A stretch of DNA of 64,000 bases from an uncultured Ruminococcus sp. (lineage in GTDB: Bacteria; Bacillota; Clostridia; Oscillospirales; Acutalibacteraceae), in NCBI GenBank assembly GCA_902776375.1, contig CACYPV010000004.1:1-64000 (forward strand). The letters run 5' to 3'. Below the pieces are notes generated by a model. That model saw nothing but the letters and a program-made list of their open reading frames with translations, did no database searches and was not told the DNA's origin. The position numbers were made by a program, and so were the translations under genes. Below, one piece after another: positions 24,155 to 32,885 of the stretch; the first letter of the stretch is position 1; each line of letters starts with the position of its first letter.

Positions 24155-27058
24155 TCAGTTTTCTTCTATTGCCGCAAGCAGGCTTCTTATCCTTATCTTG
24201 ACGGCGCCGAGGTTGGTTATTTCGTCTATCTTTATCTGGGTGTATATCTTGTTGCGGCTTTCCAGTATCTCTCTTACCTCGTCGGTGGTTATGGCGTCTA
24301 CGCCGCAGCCGAAGGAAACGAGCTGCACAAGCTCCATGTCCTTGCGGGTGGTAACATATTTTGCGGCGGCGTAAAGGCGCGAGTGATACGTCCACTGGTT
24401 GAGCACGTGGGTGCGGAAGGCGCTGACCCTGGGTGACACGACGTCTTCGCTGACGATAGCGACGTCAAAGCCCGCTATGAGCTTGTCGATGCCGTGGTTG
24501 ATCTCGGGGTCGATGTGGTACGGTCTGCCGGCCAGCACGAAGATGCGCTTGCCTTCTTTTTCGGCGCGGGCGATGATCTCGTCGCCCTTGCGGCGAACCT
24601 TTTCCATGTAGGCGTCGTATTCCTCATACGCTTTCTTCGCGGCGACCCTCACCTCGTTGAGCGTGAGGTTGGGGAAGTAGAACGACAGCCTTTCGTATGC
24701 CTTTTTGGGGAAGTCCTTGGGGCGGTGTATGCCGAGGTATTCCTTGATGAAGTTCACCTTGCGGACGTCCTTCATATTGTTCTTGATGACCTCGGGGTAA
24801 TACGCCACGACGGGGCAGTTGTAGTGGTTGTCGCCCAAATGCTCGTCGAGGTTATATGAAAGACAGGGATAGAAGATGTTTTCCATTCCCTCGTCTATCA
24901 GCGTCTGCACATGGCCGTGCATGAGCTTTGCGGGGAAGCAGACCGTATCGCTGGGGATGGTCTGCTGACCGCGCTGATAAAGCTTTCTGGTCGAGGCGGG
25001 GGAGTGGTGCACCTCGAATTTCAGCTCGGTGAAGAAGCGGTACCAGAAGGGGTACAGCTCGTACATATTGAGTCCCATCGGGATGCCCAGCTTGCCGCGG
25101 ATACCCTCGACAGGCTCGTAGCTGTTTATGAGCTTCAGCTTGTATTCGTACATGTTAAGGTCGGACGAAGGCGCCTTTTTGGTGATGGGGCGCTCGCAGC
25201 GGTTGCCCGCGATGAAGCGTCTGCCTCCGCCGAAGGAGTTTATGGTCAGGCGGCAGTTGTTGTTGCATAGTCCGCAGTTGGTAACTTTGATCTCGTGCAC
25301 GAAGTTTTGGAGCTCCTTTGAGCCGGAGATCGTGCTTTTGCCCTGACCCTTTGACTTTCTCATGGCGTACAGCGCGGCGCCGTATGCGCCCATGAGTCCC
25401 GCGATGTTGGGGCGCACTACCTGAGTGCCCATTTCCATTTCGAACGCGCGGAGCACCGCGTCGTTGAGGAAGGTGCCGCCCTGGACTACTACGCGCTTGC
25501 CCAGCTCGTCGGGGCTGGAGGCGCGGATGACCTTGTACAGCGCGTTCTTTACGACGCTGAGCGACAGACCCGCCGAGATGTCCTCGATGGTCGCGCCGTC
25601 CTTTTGTGCCTGCTTAACGCTGGAATTCATAAATACAGTGCAGCGTGAGCCCAAATCGACGGGGCGCTTGGCGAAGATGCCGAGCTGCGCGAACTCGCCT
25701 ATTTCATAGCCGAGGGCGTTGGCGAAGGTCTGCAAAAAGCTTCCGCAGCCCGAAGAGCACGCCTCGTTAAGGAAGATGTTGTCGATAGCGCCGTTGTGGA
25801 TCTTGAAGCACTTGATGTCCTGTCCGCCGATGTCGATGATGAACTCGACGTCGGGCATGAAGAACTTGGCGGCGGTGAAGTGCGCTATGGTTTCGACGAT
25901 GCCGTAGTCAACGTCGAACGCGTTTTTGATTATGTCCTCGCCGTAGCCCGTGACAGCCGATGAAACGATGTTCAGGTCGGGGTTTTCGGCGTAAATATCC
26001 TCTAAAAAGCCCTTGATTATCTCAACGGGATTGCCCTTTGAGGGCAGGTATTTTGAATAGAGCAGCTCGCCCTTTTCGTTGAGCACCACGCCCTTTACGG
26101 TGGTGGAGCCTGCGTCCATGCCTATGTAAGCCTTGCCGGTGTAGCCCTTGAGCTCCTTTTGCTTAACGTCGGCTTTGGCGTGGCGCGCCTTGAACGCCTC
26201 GTACTCAGCCTCGCTTGTGAACAGAGGCTTGTTGAAGGCAAAGTTGCCGGTTGCGCTGTAATTCTTTACATTTTTGATCACTTCGTCGAAGTTTATGGGC
26301 TGCTCGGCGCAAAGCGCGGCGCCCGCGGCGACGTAGTAAAGCGAATTTTCGGGGCAGATGCCCTTTGTTTTGAGCGTGCGGTCAAAGCAGTTGCGAAGCT
26401 CGCTCATAAAGGTGAGCGGGCCGCCGAGGTAGACGATCTGTCCCTCGATCTCTCTGCCCTGCGCCAGACCCGCGACGGTTTGGCTGACTACCGCGTTGAA
26501 TATGCTTTCGGCGATATCGCTTTTGCGCGCGCCCTGATTGAGCAGCGGCTGGATGTCGGTCTTGGCGAAAACGCCGCAGCGCGAAGCGATGGTGTAGGTT
26601 TTTTCATATTGCTTGGCGAGGTCGTCAAGCTCCTCGAGAGGAACGTTGAGCAGCGTCGCCATCTGGTCGATAAAGGCGCCCGTACCGCCGGCGCAGGTGC
26701 CGTTCATGCGCACCTCTAAGCCGCCCGACAGGAAGAGGATCTTGGCGTCCTCGCCGCCCAGCTCGATAACGACGTCGGTGCCGGGAATGAAGGTGTTTGC
26801 CGCCACGCGGGTAGCGTAGACCTCCTGCACGAAGTCGATGCCGCAGTCCTGCGCGACGCCCATGCCCGCCGAGCCCGAAAGCGCAACGGGGGCGTTTTCG
26901 ACGCCCTTTATCTCTTTGCGGACGCGGTCGAGTATTTCGGCGATCTTTTCGGTGATCTGGGAAAGGTGCCGCTCGTATGTGCTGTAAATCAGCTTGTTGT
27001 CTTCGTCGAGCACGACGCACTTTATCGTGGTCGAGCCGATGTCAAGTCCTAATCTCAA
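24155..27058 (-). CDS. Tandem acyl-CoA dehydratase activase (BadF/HgdC type) with DUF2229-like domain
   Basis: 967 aa. Two ATPase modules of the ASKHA fold lie in tandem. Module 1 has LGLDIGSTTIKCVVLD at the N-terminus, ELGGEDAKIL and Cys in MNGTCAGGTGAF. Module 2 (from about 315) has GMDAGSTTVKGVVLN, DIGGQDIKCF and NEACSSGCGSF. In the family each subunit contributes Cys ligands to a 4Fe-4S cluster that passes a high-energy electron to a dehydratase. The last 350 residues have CGLCNNNCRLTIN and a DUF2229-like region. The partner dehydratase-like protein is encoded just downstream. Its physiological reaction is not known. Confidence 0.88.
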   Translation of the reverse strand: MRLGLDIGSTTIKCVVLDEDNKLIYSTYERHLSQITEKIAEILDRVRKEIKGVENAPVALSGSAGMGVAQDCGIDFVQEVYATRVAANTFIPGTDVVIELGGEDAKILFLSGGLEVRMNGTCAGGTGAFIDQMATLLNVPLEELDDLAKQYEKTYTIASRCGVFAKTDIQPLLNQGARKSDIAESIFNAVVSQTVAGLAQGREIEGQIVYLGGPLTFMSELRNCFDRTLKTKGICPENSLYYVAAGAALCAEQPINFDEVIKNVKNYSATGNFAFNKPLFTSEAEYEAFKARHAKADVKQKELKGYTGKAYIGMDAGSTTVKGVVLNEKGELLYSKYLPSKGNPVEIIKGFLEDIYAENPDLNIVSSAVTGYGEDIIKNAFDVDYGIVETIAHFTAAKFFMPDVEFIIDIGGQDIKCFKIHNGAIDNIFLNEACSSGCGSFLQTFANALGYEIGEFAQLGIFAKRPVDLGSRCTVFMNSSVKQAQKDGATIEDISAGLSLSVVKNALYKVIRASSPDELGKRVVVQGGTFLNDAVLRAFEMEMGTQVVRPNIAGLMGAYGAALYAMRKSKGQGKSTISGSKELQNFVHEIKVTNCGLCNNNCRLTINSFGGGRRFIAGNRCERPITKKAPSSDLNMYEYKLKLINSYEPVEGIRGKLGIPMGLNMYELYPFWYRFFTELKFEVHHSPASTRKLYQRGQQTIPSDTVCFPAKLMHGHVQTLIDEGMENIFYPCLSYNLDEHLGDNHYNCPVVAYYPEVIKNNMKDVRKVNFIKEYLGIHRPKDFPKKAYERLSFYFPNLTLNEVRVAAKKAYEEYDAYMEKVRRKGDEIIARAEKEGKRIFVLAGRPYHIDPEINHGIDKLIAGFDVAIVSEDVVSPRVSAFRTHVLNQWTYHSRLYAAAKYVTTRKDMELVQLVSFGCGVDAITTDEVREILESRNKIYTQIKIDEITNLGAVKIRIRSLLAAIEEN

Positions 27059-27098
27059 AACGCGCCTCCAAAATGATTTCCTTATCTATATCTGTTCA

Positions 27099-27147
27099 AG
27101 TGGCTAGTGAGTTATAAGTAATAAGTTATAAGTAATAAGTAATAAGA
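27099..27147. repeat. Heptamer tandem repeat (AATAAGT type, 7 units)
   Basis: Seven 7-bp units: AGTGGCT, AGTGAGT, then TATAAGT/AATAAGT alternating and AATAAGA. The array lies upstream of the activase gene. Its first units resemble the array at 23959-24014. Confidence 0.8.
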
Positions 27148-27162
27148 TATTTAATCCTGCTT

Positions 27163-27218
27163 CTAATACCTAATACCCAGTACCTAATACCTAGTACCTA
27201 GTATCTAATACCTAATCC
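27163..27218. repeat. Heptamer tandem repeat (CTAATAC type, 8 units) reaching into a stop codon
   Basis: Eight 7-bp units vary around CTAATAC/CTAGTAC. The last unit contains the stop codon (27212-27214) of the serine hydrolase gene. The same unit type recurs at 36635-36669. Confidence 0.8.
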
Positions 27219-28336
27219 TCAAGCTGTGTTACGGCTGTAAAAATGTCGTGCCGCATACTCAGCAGCGGGCTGGAATAATCGCAGTCGAGTAGCACCAGCA
27301 CCAAGCCTTTTGATCGGTTGACGCTGAGCGTTGAGCAGTAAGGCGGCAGGTTGCCGTCGTGGTAGACAAAGCCGTCGCCCATGTCGGGGGTGATTCCGTA
27401 GCCGTAGCCGCCGAGGTAGTCGGTGGTCATAAGGGTTATGATGTTGTCGGACAACAGCTTGTTGACGATGAATTCCTCGCCCCATTTTTCAAGGTCGGCG
27501 GCGGTGGATATCATATCTGCGCAGCCGTAGCACAAGCCCTTGTATTTGTACCAGTCCCCGATGTCGTCGCCCGTGACCTCTCCGCTCCATGTGTCTCCAA
27601 AGCCGGTTGAGTTCATTCCCAGCGGCTTAATCATGCGCTCGGTTATAAAGCTCTCGTAGGGCGTGCCGGACACCTGAGTGACGATCTCGGCGAGCAGCAG
27701 ATAGTTGGTGTTGCAGTAATAGTTTTCGCTGCCCGGGGTGAAAAGCAGATCCTGCGCGAATATCAGGCTTTTGATTATTTCGCGGTTCTGCTCGGATGTA
27801 TTTTCTGTCGATATGCCGTAAGCGCTTTCGGCGTATTCCGCGCCTGCGTCGGCAAGCGTTATGTAATCGGGTATGCCGGAGCACATGTTCATAAGCTGGC
27901 TTATGGTGATCTCGCTGCCGTGGGCGTATTCGGGGAAGTATTTGTCGATGGTCGAGTTGATATCGAGCTTGCCTTCCTCATAAAGCATCAGCACAGCCGC
28001 CGAGGTGAATTGCTTCGAAACGGAAGCCACGCGGTAGGGGCTGTTTATATCGCCGCTGCTGTAAACTGCGCTTCCGTTCTTTGTCACGTAAGCGACGCCC
28101 TTGAAGCCGTAGGATGAAACGCTGTCGTCCATAAGCGCCTTTATCTGCGGATCGTCCGCGTTTGGCGCTTGGGTCGCAGGGGCGGAGCTTTTGGTCTGAG
28201 CCGTGCTGTCGGCGACGGTCGCCGAGGTATCATGCCGGCTGCTCTCGCTGCCGCCGCAGCCCGCAAGAAGGCTGACTGTCAGCGCAAAAGCGGCAAAAAC
28301 CGCAAACGGCTTTTTAAAGTTTTTCAAAGCAGTCAC
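27212..28336 (-). CDS. Beta-lactamase-fold serine hydrolase lipoprotein
   Basis: 374 aa. A lipoprotein signal ends at the lipobox LLAGC (Cys26) and a Ser/Thr-rich linker follows. The catalytic domain has the class C/D-Ala carboxypeptidase-like triad motifs: SVSK (S-x-x-K) near 108, YCN (Y-x-N) near 208 and HDG near 333. Such proteins act as esterases, carboxypeptidases or beta-lactamase relatives on the outer face of the membrane. It is monocistronic, with a perfect consensus promoter. Antibiotic hydrolysis should not be assumed, because most members of this broad family are not resistance enzymes. Confidence 0.87.
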   Translation of the reverse strand: MTALKNFKKPFAVFAAFALTVSLLAGCGGSESSRHDTSATVADSTAQTKSSAPATQAPNADDPQIKALMDDSVSSYGFKGVAYVTKNGSAVYSSGDINSPYRVASVSKQFTSAAVLMLYEEGKLDINSTIDKYFPEYAHGSEITISQLMNMCSGIPDYITLADAGAEYAESAYGISTENTSEQNREIIKSLIFAQDLLFTPGSENYYCNTNYLLLAEIVTQVSGTPYESFITERMIKPLGMNSTGFGDTWSGEVTGDDIGDWYKYKGLCYGCADMISTAADLEKWGEEFIVNKLLSDNIITLMTTDYLGGYGYGITPDMGDGFVYHDGNLPPYCSTLSVNRSKGLVLVLLDCDYSSPLLSMRHDIFTAVTQLED

Positions 28337-28393
28337 CTCCGCAACAGCGTTTTATGCGTTTGGGTATACCTTTCCAAAATGCACAATCAATTT

Positions 28394-28422
28394 ATTATAA
28401 TCTTTTTGATTTGGTTTGTCAA
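28394..28422 (-). promoter_or_regulatory. Consensus promoter of the serine hydrolase gene
   Basis: Minus-strand TTGACA (28422-28417), 17 bp, TATAAT (28399-28394). Both boxes match the sigma-A consensus exactly. Confidence 0.8.
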
Positions 28423-28526
28423 TTCTTTTTAATTCGAATTTAGAAATATACCGTTTTTCTGGGTATTTTACATTTTTTCAGCGCGGATAGCCTTAGATTT
28501 AATTGATTATTATAGTATATTACAGA

Positions 28527-28558
28527 AAAACAGCACACGGAAGCCCATGTGCTGTTTT
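28527..28558 (-). terminator. Terminator of the second sigma-factor operon
   Basis: On the minus strand AAAACAGCACA pairs with TGTGCTGTTTT and a T tract follows, about 20 bases past the sigma gene. Confidence 0.8.
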
Positions 28559-28577
28559 GGATTATGCTAAGTTTTTG

Positions 28578-29990
28578 TTAAAACTCCGAGAAATACCACT
28601 TGCCGTCTTTCTTTTGGAACTTTGCCGGTTGGTAGGCGACTTGTTTGCCTACTATCGGGACGTCGGCTGTAAGGACAACCGTTCCTGTAGCGGTATCGCC
28701 GTTTTCTTTCAGATCGGTCAGCTCACATTCTATTTGCATTGTTTTTCCGTCGTTGAACATAGAGATAAACTTGTTTGCGGTAATAATTGATCCTGACTGT
28801 AATTTGCGCATAGCTGCCTGTTCGCTGATGAAGCACTCTTTTATAGCATCGATGTCGTTGTTGTTGAACGCCGTTTCAAAATCCTCTACCACATTTGCGG
28901 GAGTGCTGCTTTCTTTACTTCCGGGGTTGATGATGTTTGAAATGAAGTTCGGCTTGCCTGTGATGGCGGGGAGCGCAAAGCCCGTGAACGCGACGCCGCC
29001 TCCTATAACGCCTACGGCGGCTGCTATGATAATGATGATGGTCTTGACGGAAATGCCCTTCTTTACCGCCTTTGCCGTGCCCTTGGCGACTGCTTTTCCC
29101 ACATCGGCGGCTGTTGTTCCCGTAGGTGCCGCGGGCTGCTGCGGAGCGTAGGTCTGAGCCGGGGTGTTGTAGCCTGTTGCCGGCTGCTGAGGAACGCCTG
29201 CCGAGGCTCCGTTGTTGAACGCTGTAGAGGGCTGTGTGCTCTGCCATGATGAGGCGCTTCTTCCTGCCTGCCACATGGTATTTGCGGCGGTCGACGCGTT
29301 TGCGGCAGCCGAGCCGATAGCGGCAGACATGGGAGGCGTAGTGACCTCTTTTGAAAGGTTACGCAGCAGCCAGATAAGGAACGGAATGATGGCAACAGCG
29401 GAAACGCGCAGCTTGTAGCCCTTCTTTTCCATATCCTCCGCCTGAGCGCGCATCTTTTTCTTGCCGTAGCTCATGCGGCTTTTTACGGTGTTTTCGCTTA
29501 TGTCAAGCGCTTCGGCTATCTCTTTGATAGACATCTCCTGAACGTAGTACATCAGCAGAACCATCTTTTGATCGGCGGGCAGGTTGTCGAGCATTTCGGC
29601 AACAAGGCGCTTTGTGTCGCTGTAGTCGGCGCGTTCCTCGGGCTGAAAGGCGGTGCTTTCGTCCTCAAATTCAAGCTCGAAGGAATCCTCGCCGTTGTCG
29701 TACTCCATGTCGGAAAACATGATGACGTTCTTTTTGCTGCGCAGAAAATCTCTGCACTTGTTGGCGGTTATTTTGTTGAACCACGGGATGAAGCCCGAGG
29801 GATCGGTGAGCTGATCCAAGCTGTTGAATGCCTTGATGTAAGCGTCCTGCAAAACGTCAAAGGCGTCGTCCTCGTTGCCTGTCATCTTGAAGGCTACGGC
29901 GTAGGCAGGCTTGTAGCTGAGATTGTACAGCGCGGTTATAGCCTGCTGGTTGCCGTTTTTTGCGTATAATACCAATTCTGTAGTGTCCAT
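28578..29990 (-). CDS. ECF sigma factor fused to a membrane anchor and an extracytoplasmic domain
   Basis: 470 aa. Residues about 8-185 are an ECF sigma factor: region 2 (DDAFDVLQDAYIKAFNSL) and region 4 (LPADQKMVLLMYYVQEMSIKEIAEALDISENTVKSRM). A weak hydrophobic segment at 196-210 and a strong helix at 316-338 flank a Gln/Pro/Ala-rich linker. The C-terminal 100 residues resemble NTF2-like/DUF4878 sensor domains. The gene starts two bases after a 41-aa frame. The operon's promoter (AAC-N17-CGTTATATAA) recurs upstream of two neighbouring lipoprotein genes, so autoregulation and a local regulon are likely. Topology and signal are inferred. Confidence 0.78.
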   Translation of the reverse strand: MDTTELVLYAKNGNQQAITALYNLSYKPAYAVAFKMTGNEDDAFDVLQDAYIKAFNSLDQLTDPSGFIPWFNKITANKCRDFLRSKKNVIMFSDMEYDNGEDSFELEFEDESTAFQPEERADYSDTKRLVAEMLDNLPADQKMVLLMYYVQEMSIKEIAEALDISENTVKSRMSYGKKKMRAQAEDMEKKGYKLRVSAVAIIPFLIWLLRNLSKEVTTPPMSAAIGSAAANASTAANTMWQAGRSASSWQSTQPSTAFNNGASAGVPQQPATGYNTPAQTYAPQQPAAPTGTTAADVGKAVAKGTAKAVKKGISVKTIIIIIAAAVGVIGGGVAFTGFALPAITGKPNFISNIINPGSKESSTPANVVEDFETAFNNNDIDAIKECFISEQAAMRKLQSGSIITANKFISMFNDGKTMQIECELTDLKENGDTATGTVVLTADVPIVGKQVAYQPAKFQKKDGKWYFSEF

Positions 29991-29992
29991 AT

Positions 29993-30118
29993 CTATCCCT
30001 TCTTTGGCGGTTTAAGCTGCTCCAGAATGATTTGAAGCAGCATTTCTGCCCGTACTTCGTCGGGCGTTATGTCGGCGCATATATCGCGCAGAACTGTTCT
30101 GAGAAAACTGTCGTTCAT
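29993..30118 (-). CDS. 41-aa leader protein coupled to the sigma gene
   Basis: A short frame from the ATG at 30118-30116, with GAAAGGGGTGAG upstream, ends at TAG two bases before the sigma ATG. The product is an amphipathic, probably helical peptide (MNDSFLRTVLRDI..., ending LKPPKKG). It is the first gene after the ECF-type promoter. Tight spacing and a strong ribosome binding site support translation and coupling. It might modulate the sigma factor, but no family is recognised. Confidence 0.55.
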   Translation of the reverse strand: MNDSFLRTVLRDICADITPDEVRAEMLLQIILEQLKPPKKG

Positions 30119-30135
30119 GCTCTCACCCCTTTCAT

Positions 30136-30167
30136 TTATATAACGAATGAAGCGAGAAAAAGGTTTT
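30136..30167 (-). promoter_or_regulatory. ECF-type promoter of the sigma operon (AAC-N17-CGTTATATAA)
   Basis: On the minus strand AAAACCTTTTT, with 17 bp between AAC and CGTTATATAA. The same boxes at the same spacing occur at 31781-31812 and 32886-32917. Confidence 0.65.
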
Positions 30168-30219
30168 ATAAAATAATACCATAGTATTTATAAGTATGCA
30201 ATACTTTTTTATCAGACGT

Positions 30220-30250
30220 CAAGCGGCACACGGAATACGCGTGCCGCTTG
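30220..30250. repeat. Palindromic hairpin CAAGCGGCAC/GTGCCGCTTG, copy 1
   Basis: A 10-bp stem around an 11-nt loop (ACGGAATACGC). A close copy lies at 31848-31877. Neither has a clear T tract in the direction of its neighbouring gene, so both may act as 3' RNA-stability elements. Confidence 0.5.
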
Positions 30251-30272
30251 GCTTTGGGAATTATGAAAAAGA

Positions 30273-30431
30273 CTACCGGAGATCTTTGATGCTGTCTGCC
30301 CATGAATTGATCGCGTCCATTGCTTTTTCTTCATCGGATTTTTCTCCGCAGCCCGCGAAAAGGGCGGCTGTGGCGGCGACGGTAGCGATTGCAAGAATGA
30401 TAGTTATGACTCTTTTGATTGATTTTTTCAT
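30273..30431 (-). CDS. 52-aa lipoprotein, short paralogue of the two larger ones
   Basis: A 53-codon frame from the ATG at 30431, with AAGGAG upstream. Its signal peptide, lipobox (LFAGC, Cys28) and following GEKSDEEKA match the N-termini of the 304- and 315-aa lipoproteins upstream, but it stops after 24 residues of mature sequence. It has no ECF-type promoter copy. It may be a truncated paralogue or a genuinely minimal lipoprotein. Confidence 0.6.
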   Translation of the reverse strand: MKKSIKRVITIILAIATVAATAALFAGCGEKSDEEKAMDAINSWADSIKDLR

Positions 30432-30574
30432 AATAAATTCTCCTTTTGTGTTTTGATTTTTAAGAAAAAATGTTCGATAAAATTGAGCATTGTCCGTTTT
30501 ATGGGACAGTGATTTGCGTATAATTTAAGTATAGGGCGGCGAAAGGCGCTTGCCCCGAAAGGGAGGTTTTGAAA

Positions 30575-30805
30575 ATGTTAAACTTATTGGTCAACTTTTG
30601 TATTATCACTTTTATCTGCTTCGCGGTAAGCGACCCAGCAAAGGCGATACTCTTTCCCAAGAAGCGCGGCGGCGCGAAGCGAACGCGGACGGTTCGGCGC
30701 TCATATGTCGAGCGGCGTGTTCAGCCGGCAAGGCGCGGGCAGAACGCTGAAATCATTTCATTGGAAGCTTCAAGGGCGGCGCGCGGCGATATGCGCGCCG
30801 CTTGA
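30575..30805 (+). CDS. Possible small membrane protein (76 aa)
   Basis: The frame starts at the ATG at 30575, with GGGAGG upstream, and encodes an N-terminal hydrophobic segment followed by an Arg-rich tail. The last codons lie in a GC-rich hairpin (GCGGCGCGC/GCGCGCCGC, about 30776-30804). A good start signal supports it. The Arg-rich tail and the lack of a known family argue for caution. Confidence 0.35.
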   Translation: MLNLLVNFCIITFICFAVSDPAKAILFPKKRGGAKRTRTVRRSYVERRVQPARRGQNAEIISLEASRAARGDMRAA

Positions 30806-30812
30806 TTCGTTA

Positions 30813-31727
30813 TTAACCGATCTTTGTGCCTTGTGAAAAATCGATCGCTTGGGTAGCGTAGCCGTGCTCTATATCGCTTTTTGAACCGATAAATAATAAA
30901 TCTGTATTAAAGAAATCCATTTTGCCGTCTAAGATGAAGGGGCGCTCCATTTCAACGTAAACAACGCAATCTTGGTTATAATGGTTTACCGAATAGACAA
31001 AATACACCTGAGCGTTAGCGATGTCTCCGGGGAAATAATATACGCCGTCCAGCTTCGGGGTTTTATAACTGTCGGACATGTAGTCATTCTTGAATACATC
31101 CGAAGCCGTTGCTTTAAGCTCGTCCATATGCTGCTTACATTCATCCTGCGTCAGCGCGGCAGGAACGTCTATCTCGATATTTTCACGGCTTTTTTCCGTG
31201 AATTTAAAGTCAACTTCGCTGTTATCTTCCGAAATCGGATCGCCGGCTCCAATCGAAACTATCATTTTGTTGCCCTTGATCTCAGTTGCAGCCCTTGTGT
31301 CCCTTGTCATTACAAACCACGCAAGCTTTTCGCCGCTTTTTTTGATATCCCATATGGTATTAGGATAATAGTTATATTCATCCTTTTTTTCACGAAGTTC
31401 AACAGTATATCCGTCGACGTCAATGGCGTCGTTTAAATGGACATAGAAACCATTATGGTTTTTGTCTGCGTTGTATTTCACGGTGTAGAGCTTGTCTGAA
31501 ATGATTTTATCCATCAGATTCAGCTCAACCGTTTCCTTTTGGGTTTCTTCTTTTGGCGATAACGCATTCAAGTCGTTCATCGCTTCCGACGCGAAATCGT
31601 TCAGAGCGTCCTTGGCTTTTTCTTCTGGTGACTTCTCGCCGCAGCCCGCGAACAGGAAAGCGGAGGAAGCGATGGCGGTCACTGCCAAAATACCTGTGAT
31701 GATCCTTTTTGCTGTTGCCTTTTTCAT
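30813..31727 (-). CDS. Lipoprotein, paralogue A of the sigma-linked pair
   Basis: 304 aa with AAGGAG before the ATG. The lipobox is LFAGC (Cys29), followed by GEKSPEEKAKDA, nearly identical to paralogue B (31886-32833). The mature part has repeated charged beta-like segments (VDGYTVELREKKDEY, then VDFKFTEKSRENIEIDVPAALTQDECKQHMDEL) shared with B. It is driven by an ECF-type promoter identical in its core to that of the sigma operon downstream. It is probably anchored at the outer membrane face, with an unknown ligand or role. I do not recognise a named family. Confidence 0.8.
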   Translation of the reverse strand: MKKATAKRIITGILAVTAIASSAFLFAGCGEKSPEEKAKDALNDFASEAMNDLNALSPKEETQKETVELNLMDKIISDKLYTVKYNADKNHNGFYVHLNDAIDVDGYTVELREKKDEYNYYPNTIWDIKKSGEKLAWFVMTRDTRAATEIKGNKMIVSIGAGDPISEDNSEVDFKFTEKSRENIEIDVPAALTQDECKQHMDELKATASDVFKNDYMSDSYKTPKLDGVYYFPGDIANAQVYFVYSVNHYNQDCVVYVEMERPFILDGKMDFFNTDLLFIGSKSDIEHGYATQAIDFSQGTKIG

Positions 31728-31780
31728 GGTAATTCTCCTTTATAAAAAGTATTTTTTCTTCGCCGATTTTGTTCGGTCAC

Positions 31781-31812
31781 TTATATAACGGTTGGTTTTT
31801 TTAAAAAGTTTT
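31781..31812 (-). promoter_or_regulatory. ECF-type promoter of lipoprotein A
   Basis: AAAACTTTTT (AAC at 31810-31808), 17 bp, CGTTATATAA (31790-31781) on the minus strand. The transcribed leader GTGACCGAACAAAATCGGC is shared with lipoprotein B, which points to duplication of the whole unit. Confidence 0.65.
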
Positions 31813-31847
31813 AAGTTTTTGAAAAAATTTTGATTTTTTTAGTTCGC

Positions 31848-31877
31848 CAAGCGGCACACGGAATACGCGCGCCGCCT
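31848..31877. repeat. Palindromic hairpin AAGCGGC/GCCGCCT, copy 2
   Basis: It shares AAGCGGCACACGGAATACGC with copy 1 at 30220-30250. A T-rich stretch follows on the plus strand only. Confidence 0.45.
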
Positions 31878-31885
31878 GATTTTTA

Positions 31886-32833
31886 TTAACCGATCTTTGT
31901 GCCTTTTGACATAGTTTCTTCTTGGAAACCTAATTGGGTAGGGTTGGTTGTACAGAAATTCACTTTGCCGTCGAGGATGAAGGGGTGCGACATTATACCG
32001 CGAAATTTACCGCTGCCGAAATAAATGACATCTTTGTCTATATTGAGCGAAAAATCAAAAACCAAAGCCGTTCTCTCGGCATTATCGTCGGAATCGGTAA
32101 AGAGGTACTCATCATAGTTACCGTAGAAATAATATACACCATCCAGCTTCGGGTGTGCGCGATCTTTGCCATTATCATCGATGGCGGTGAGCTTATCCTT
32201 GAACTCATCCCAAGCCGCTGCTTTAAGCTCATCCATATGCTGCTTACATTCATCCTGCGTCAGCGCGGCAGGAACGTCTACTTCGATATCATCACGTTCG
32301 GTTTCCGTAAACTTAAACTCAACTTCGCTGTTTTCTTCCGAGGTCGGAGTGGCGGCACTAATCGAGACTGCAATTTTGTTGTTATCGATTTTACTTGTAG
32401 CCCATGTGTCCCTGCGCATTCTAAACCACGCAAGCTTTTCACCGTCTTTTTTGATATCCCAATCTTGATAAGATTCAGGGTCATATTCATCTTTTTTATC
32501 GCGAAGCTCGACAGTATATCCGTCGATATCGATGGCGTCGTTTAATCGGATATAAAAACCTTCATTGCCTGATTCTTCGCGGATAAACTTCACGGTATAG
32601 AGCTTGTCCGAAACGATTTTATCAAGCAGGTTCAGCTCAACCGTTTCCTTTTCCTCTTCCTCAGAGGATTCGTCAGCCGCGTTTTTGTATTTGTTGTACA
32701 TGTCGCTGATCGCGTCCTTGGCTTTTTCTTCGGGTGACTTCTCGCCGCAGCCTGCGAACAAAGCGGCAGTAGAACCGACGGTTGCAACCGCCAAAATTGT
32801 TGTGATGATTCTTTTTACTGTTGTCTTTTTCAT
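31886..32833 (-). CDS. Lipoprotein, paralogue B of the sigma-linked pair
   Basis: 315 aa with AAGGAG before the ATG. The signal peptide, lipobox (LFAGC) and first mature residues are almost the same as in paralogue A. The central part (VELRDKKDEYDPE..., then VEFKFTETERDDIEVDVPAALTQDECKQHMDEL) also aligns with A, while the C-terminal third diverges. The shared ECF-type promoter and leader make it a second target of the sigma factor encoded about 2 kb downstream. Its role may be in envelope stress or surface binding, but nothing in the sequence fixes this. Confidence 0.8.
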   Translation of the reverse strand: MKKTTVKRIITTILAVATVGSTAALFAGCGEKSPEEKAKDAISDMYNKYKNAADESSEEEEKETVELNLLDKIVSDKLYTVKFIREESGNEGFYIRLNDAIDIDGYTVELRDKKDEYDPESYQDWDIKKDGEKLAWFRMRRDTWATSKIDNNKIAVSISAATPTSEENSEVEFKFTETERDDIEVDVPAALTQDECKQHMDELKAAAWDEFKDKLTAIDDNGKDRAHPKLDGVYYFYGNYDEYLFTDSDDNAERTALVFDFSLNIDKDVIYFGSGKFRGIMSHPFILDGKVNFCTTNPTQLGFQEETMSKGTKIG

Positions 32834-32885
32834 AATGATTCTCCTTTAAAAAGTAATTTTTTCTTTGCCGATTTTGTTCGGTCAC

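Noticed and set aside
30220..30250. Terminator of the 52-aa lipoprotein gene
   Set aside because: The stem is good but no T tract follows on the minus strand, so I list it only as a palindromic repeat.
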